Assembly (NCBI RefSeq): GCF_001317345.1
Contig: NZ_JXCG01000007.1
Coordinates: 1 to 64,000, forward strand
Direction: 5' to 3'
DNA from: Thermococcus sp. EP1
Lineage (GTDB): Archaea > Methanobacteriota_B > Thermococci > Thermococcales > Thermococcaceae
Length of the DNA stretch: 64,000 bases
The notes beneath the pieces were generated by a model. It saw only the letters and a program-made list of their open reading frames with translations, was not told the origin of the DNA and searched no databases. Position numbers and translations under genes: made by a program. The first letter of the stretch is position 1, and every line of letters begins with the position of its first letter. Shown piece after piece: positions 60,090 to 64,000 of the stretch.

Positions 60090-61214
60090 ATGGCGATTGG
60101 TGAAAAAATAACCATTAGTGTGATAAAAGCAGACATCGGGGGATGGCCAGGCCACTGCAAGGTTCATCCAGCCCTTATAGAGAAGGCTAACGAACTTTTG
60201 AAACAAGCAAAAGAAGAAGGCATGGTACTCGATTTCTATGCGACTTATTGTGGAGACGATCTTCAGCTTATTATGACACATAACCATGGAGTGGATAATG
60301 AGAAAATCCATAGCTTGGCTTGGCATATCTTTAAGGAAGCTACAGAGATAGCTAAGGAACTTGGCCTTTATGGTGCTGGGCAGGATCTACTTAAGGACGC
60401 ATTTAGTGGGAACATCAGAGGAATGGGTCCTGGAGTAGCTGAAATGGAGATCACCCTAAGAAAGAGTGAGCCGATAGTCACATTCCATATGGACAAAACT
60501 GAACCTGGAGCATTCAATTTACCAATCTTCAGGATGTTTGGGGATCCTTTCAACACAGCAGGTCTTGTTATTGATCCTAACATGCACATGGGCTTTAGGT
60601 TTGAGGTTTGGGATATCAAAGAACATAAAAAAGTTATACTCAATTCACCCGAGGAGCTGTATGATATCTTAGCATTAATTGGTGCAAAATCAAGATATGT
60701 TATAAAGCGTGTTTATCCAAAGAAGGGTCACAAACTTCCAGAAGATGAGCCGGTTGCAGTTATAAGCACTGAGAAGCTTTATGAAATTGCGGGGGAATAC
60801 GTAGGAAAAGATGACCCAGTGGCAATAGTTAGAGCCCAAAGTGGTCTACCAGCTCTTGGAGAAGTTTTGGAGCCGTTTGCATTCCCACATCTCGTAAGTG
60901 GTTGGATGAGAGGAAGCCACAACGGTCCAATAATGCCTGTTCCTCTCAAGTATGCAACTCCATCAAGATTTGATGGGCCTCCAAGAGTGGTGGCTTTAGG
61001 ATGGCAGATCAACAAAGATGGTAAGTTAATAGGGCCTGTTGATCTGTTTGAAGACGTGGCCTTTGAACATGCAAGGAACAAGGCTTTAGAAGTTGCTGAT
61101 TACATAAGAAGACATGGGCCGTTTGAGCCACACCGTCTCCCACTTGAGGATATGGAATACACAACCCTACCTAGTGTTCTAGAAAAGCTTAGGGATAGAT
61201 TTGAGCCAGTGTGA
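60090..61214 (+). CDS. fbp: Fructose-1,6-bisphosphate aldolase/phosphatase (gluconeogenic, bifunctional)
   Basis: A 374-aa archaeal-type V FBP aldolase/phosphatase that condenses triose phosphates and removes the C1 phosphate, making gluconeogenesis one-way. Visible conserved blocks: SVIKADIGGWPGHCKVHP at the start, YCGDDLQLIMTHNHG for metal binding, GAGQDLLKDAFSGNIRGMGPG, and SGWMRGSHNGPIMPV near the end. GGTGAT before ATG. TGM-like site upstream. Confidence 0.95.
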   Translation: MAIGEKITISVIKADIGGWPGHCKVHPALIEKANELLKQAKEEGMVLDFYATYCGDDLQLIMTHNHGVDNEKIHSLAWHIFKEATEIAKELGLYGAGQDLLKDAFSGNIRGMGPGVAEMEITLRKSEPIVTFHMDKTEPGAFNLPIFRMFGDPFNTAGLVIDPNMHMGFRFEVWDIKEHKKVILNSPEELYDILALIGAKSRYVIKRVYPKKGHKLPEDEPVAVISTEKLYEIAGEYVGKDDPVAIVRAQSGLPALGEVLEPFAFPHLVSGWMRGSHNGPIMPVPLKYATPSRFDGPPRVVALGWQINKDGKLIGPVDLFEDVAFEHARNKALEVADYIRRHGPFEPHRLPLEDMEYTTLPSVLEKLRDRFEPV

Positions 61215-61250
61215 AATTCTTTCTTCCTTTTTTAAGAAATCTCCTTTTTT
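61215..61250 (+). terminator. T-rich terminator after fbp
   Basis: Several T tracts, including runs of six, directly follow the fbp stop. A solitary IS605-type hairpin and then the gapor promoter come next. Confidence 0.5.
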
Positions 61251-61270
61251 GAATAAGTAGTTTGCACTCT

Positions 61271-61300
61271 TTTCACCCTAAAGGACGAAGCTTGAGAGAA
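61271..61300. repeat. Solitary IS605-type end-like motif (S4)
   Basis: CACCCTAAAGGACGAAGCTT resembles the left end of the TnpB element (GTCCTAAAGGACGAG, CTT) and the S1 motif. It is between fbp and gapor with no transposase nearby. Confidence 0.45.
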
Positions 61301-61347
61301 AGTCACATTTCTGTACCCAAAAATCTTAAATAATTTGCCCTTTTACA

Positions 61348-61364
61348 TAACACTCAGAGTGGTA
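61348..61364. promoter_or_regulatory. Imperfect TGM-like site before gapor
   Basis: TAACAC-TCAGA-GTGGTA differs by two bases from TATCAC-N5-GTGATA. It lies downstream of a TTAAATAA box (61326-61333), the position at which TGR represses glycolytic genes. Its overlap with the ATG at 61364 supports the later start at 61379. Confidence 0.5.
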
Positions 61365-61378
61365 TGGAGGGGGTTAGC

Positions 61379-63343
61379 ATGGAATTTTCAGTCCTTAAGA
61401 TCAACCTAGACGGAAAAAATGTAGAAATTGAAAAGTTCGAGCGAGAGGATGTTTATGGTATCATTGATTACGCACTATATCTTCATGATGAGGTTTATAG
61501 AACTTATGAACTCGATGATCCATACGACCCTAATAACGTCATGGTCTTTGGAAAGGGCCCATTCGCTGGATCTATTCTTCCTGGTACTCATAGACTAGTT
61601 TTCGTTTATAAATCGCCTCTCTATGGGGGTTTATTTCCATCTACAATGGGTGGAGCTGCTTATCAGTTCCAAAAAGTAGGAATTGATTTTGTAGTTATTG
61701 AAGGAAAGGGAGAAAAGCCTACAGTAATACTCCTCACCAATGATGGGGAAAGATTGGGAGTTGAGTTTCATGAAATAGAACTTGAGAAACTCATTGAAAT
61801 TTGGAGAGGTTACAAAGAAGAAGAGGGGGTTTATGCATTCACTCAATATTTAATTGATAACTTTGCGGATAAGTTTAATGGAATGGAATATAGAATCGCC
61901 TGTGTTGGACCTGCTTCTCTAAATAGCAATATGGGGGCTGTGTTTTCTCAAACTCTCAGAAAAGGGGAAAGAGTCGTAGGTAGTGATGATTGGGCAGCTA
62001 GAGGAGGCACAGGCAGTGTTTTAATGAGGGCTCATAATGTAGTTGCTATAATCTTTGGAGGAAAAGCTAAGAAAAAGTTTCCAAAGGAAGATATAGGGAG
62101 TATAAAAGTCACAAAACAAATAGTTGAGGGCGTGCATAAAAAACCCATGAATGAAGTTATATCAGAGAAAACAGTCAAGTACAAGTATAATCCAAAACTT
62201 AAGACTGGTGGGACTTTTGGAGGGAACTATCCAGCAGAGGGAGATTTTGTCCCCATTTTAAACTGGCAGATGCCGTATATCCCAAAAGAGGATCGTATTA
62301 AGATACATGAGAATATTATGAAGTACTATTGGGAACCATTTAACAAAGAGGCTATTGAAACTAAAAACTGGACCAATTGTGGAGAACCATGTCCTGTAGT
62401 ATGTAAGAAGTTTAGAAAAGGCCATCATGTAGAATATGAGCCTTACGAAGCCAATGGTCCACTAAGCGGGAGTATAGCTATTTATGCAAGTGATATAAGT
62501 GTTCACGCGGTTGATGCTATGGGATTTGATGCTATAAGCTTTGGAGGTACTGCGGCTTGGGTCTTGGAGCTTGTTTACAAAGGCTTGTTACAGCCTGAAG
62601 AGGTTGGATTGAGTGATAAGCCAGATTTTGACAAGGAGTCCTTATTGCTAAAACCAGTTGAAGTTAGTGAAAAGAATGCAAAGCTTGTAGCAGAGCTGGC
62701 TCATAGAGTGGCTTTTGCTGAGACAGAGGTGGCAAAGATAATTGGAGAAGGAATAAGAAGAGCGGGCGAAGTGTTTGATGAAAGGTTCAAAGACCGACTT
62801 AGCTATGGAGAGAGCTTTAAGGACTATGGGGTTTATACTCCACTTGGATCTAATGGAGAAATTGTGCCAACCATGTACTGGGCCATAGGAAACTACATAC
62901 CACTGCCAATTCAAGGTAGATACTGGACGTTTTATCAATTTGGAGTTTTCCTTGAACCCGAGGAACTGGCAAATAAAATTGTGGCAAGTGCTCTTTATGA
63001 ATACTGGTATGACAATATAGGCTGGTGTAGATTCCATCGTGGTTGGGCAAAGCCAATATTAAAAGCCCTCTTTATGGAAGCTTATGGAAAAAATGTCGAA
63101 ATGGAGGAGCATGCTAAGAAAATGATACGAAAGCTCATAAACTTTGCAAAGAAGGCTGGATATGAACCGGTTTTCTGGGATTCAATGAGGGTTATAGACT
63201 TGATCGCAAAGGGCGCAGAGGAGTTTGGAAACGAAAGATGGGCCGAACGCTTCAAGAAAGAGAAAGTCGCAACAGCAAAGGAGTATCTAAGAAGAGTTCT
63301 TGGGGAATACAGCAGACTCTTAAGTGTTGATTGGGTGATTTAA
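61379..63343 (+). CDS. gapor: Glyceraldehyde-3-phosphate:ferredoxin oxidoreductase (GAPOR, tungsten enzyme)
   Basis: A 654-aa member of the aldehyde:ferredoxin oxidoreductase family that oxidises glyceraldehyde 3-phosphate with ferredoxin in glycolysis. GAPOR-like N-terminus is MEFSVLKINL, then FGKGPFAGSILPGTHRLVF, YGGLFPSTMGGAAYQF and DDWAARGGTG for tungstopterin binding, and NCGEPCPVVCKKF for the Fe-S cluster. GGAGGGGG lies 5 nt before ATG 61379. Probably co-transcribed with tpiA. Confidence 0.92.
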   Translation: MEFSVLKINLDGKNVEIEKFEREDVYGIIDYALYLHDEVYRTYELDDPYDPNNVMVFGKGPFAGSILPGTHRLVFVYKSPLYGGLFPSTMGGAAYQFQKVGIDFVVIEGKGEKPTVILLTNDGERLGVEFHEIELEKLIEIWRGYKEEEGVYAFTQYLIDNFADKFNGMEYRIACVGPASLNSNMGAVFSQTLRKGERVVGSDDWAARGGTGSVLMRAHNVVAIIFGGKAKKKFPKEDIGSIKVTKQIVEGVHKKPMNEVISEKTVKYKYNPKLKTGGTFGGNYPAEGDFVPILNWQMPYIPKEDRIKIHENIMKYYWEPFNKEAIETKNWTNCGEPCPVVCKKFRKGHHVEYEPYEANGPLSGSIAIYASDISVHAVDAMGFDAISFGGTAAWVLELVYKGLLQPEEVGLSDKPDFDKESLLLKPVEVSEKNAKLVAELAHRVAFAETEVAKIIGEGIRRAGEVFDERFKDRLSYGESFKDYGVYTPLGSNGEIVPTMYWAIGNYIPLPIQGRYWTFYQFGVFLEPEELANKIVASALYEYWYDNIGWCRFHRGWAKPILKALFMEAYGKNVEMEEHAKKMIRKLINFAKKAGYEPVFWDSMRVIDLIAKGAEEFGNERWAERFKKEKVATAKEYLRRVLGEYSRLLSVDWVI

Positions 63344-63384
63344 TTTTTTAATTATCTGATTTAGAATTTAAGAGGTGGTTGTAG

Positions 63385-64000
<616 letters not shown>

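Overview
The window looks like a chromosomal segment of an AT-rich member of the Thermococcales (Thermococcus/Pyrococcus/Palaeococcus group of hyperthermophilic, anaerobic Euryarchaeota). The evidence is the gene content: group II chaperonin, wyosine enzyme Taw3, tungsten-type GAPOR, non-phosphorylating GAPN, archaeal FBP aldolase/phosphatase and a CopR-type Lrp/TRASH regulator. Signals are archaeal throughout: GGTGA/GAGGTGA ribosome binding sites, TATA boxes about 25 bp before starts, several probably leaderless genes, and T-rich ends. I see no rRNA, tRNA or CRISPR array.

Layout. 1-2325: thermosome C-terminus, taw3, a CPYC thioredoxin-like protein and a COG2522-type HTH regulator. 2326-5787: a hybrid cluster protein (hcp), a DUF438/hemerythrin/PAS protein and a cupin; the promoters share a 14-bp palindrome. 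5788-10156: a degenerate M24 peptidase, then a leftward redox operon (Cys-rich mini-protein, DsrE, thioredoxin-CcdA, DUF302, unknown Cys-tailed protein). 10442-13945: ThiF-like E1, ThiI and a TnpB-only IS605-type element inserted at the end of thiI. 14007-20931: ferritin, sufCBD, a GC-rich peroxiredoxin and an FTR1 iron permease; the last two share an iron-box-like operator. 21072-23219: CopZ-like and YHS proteins, a DMT transporter and a nitroreductase.

23239-34424 is a metal-handling region: a membrane-tethered winged-helix regulator and a secreted acidic His-rich coiled coil, divergent from arsR-zntA; then two methyltransferase-like genes, an HgcA-HgcB-like corrinoid/ferredoxin fusion, a membrane gene with an apparent N-terminal frameshift, a DUF302 gene and copB. 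34532-37591: RND exporter plus TetR regulator with a classic operator. 37782-42605: a SHOCT membrane protein, an SRPBCC protein, and a cbs-metB-methyltransferase operon. 42760-48137: copper cluster (Met/His-rich protein, CcdA-like protein, copR, copA, thioredoxin). 48168-51060: unknown membrane protein and a lipoprotein joining a GH-A-like barrel to a beta-propeller. 51153-55326: NifX-like protein and an fmdE-led FecBCD-type ABC uptake operon with two striking palindromes between them. 55334-59649: four genes, three of them ferritin-like (one fused to VIT1). 57452-64000: central carbon genes gapN, fbp, gapor and tpiA, the middle two carrying TGM-like sites.

The recurring theme is metal and redox homeostasis (Fe, Cu, Zn/Cd, probably W or a corrinoid/siderophore) with compact local regulators. 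The most promising unexplained items are the hcp palindrome regulon with its adjacent COG2522 regulator, the HgcAB-like fusion beside SAM methyltransferases, the secreted His/Glu coiled coil with a membrane wHTH protein, and solitary IS605-type end hairpins scattered between genes.
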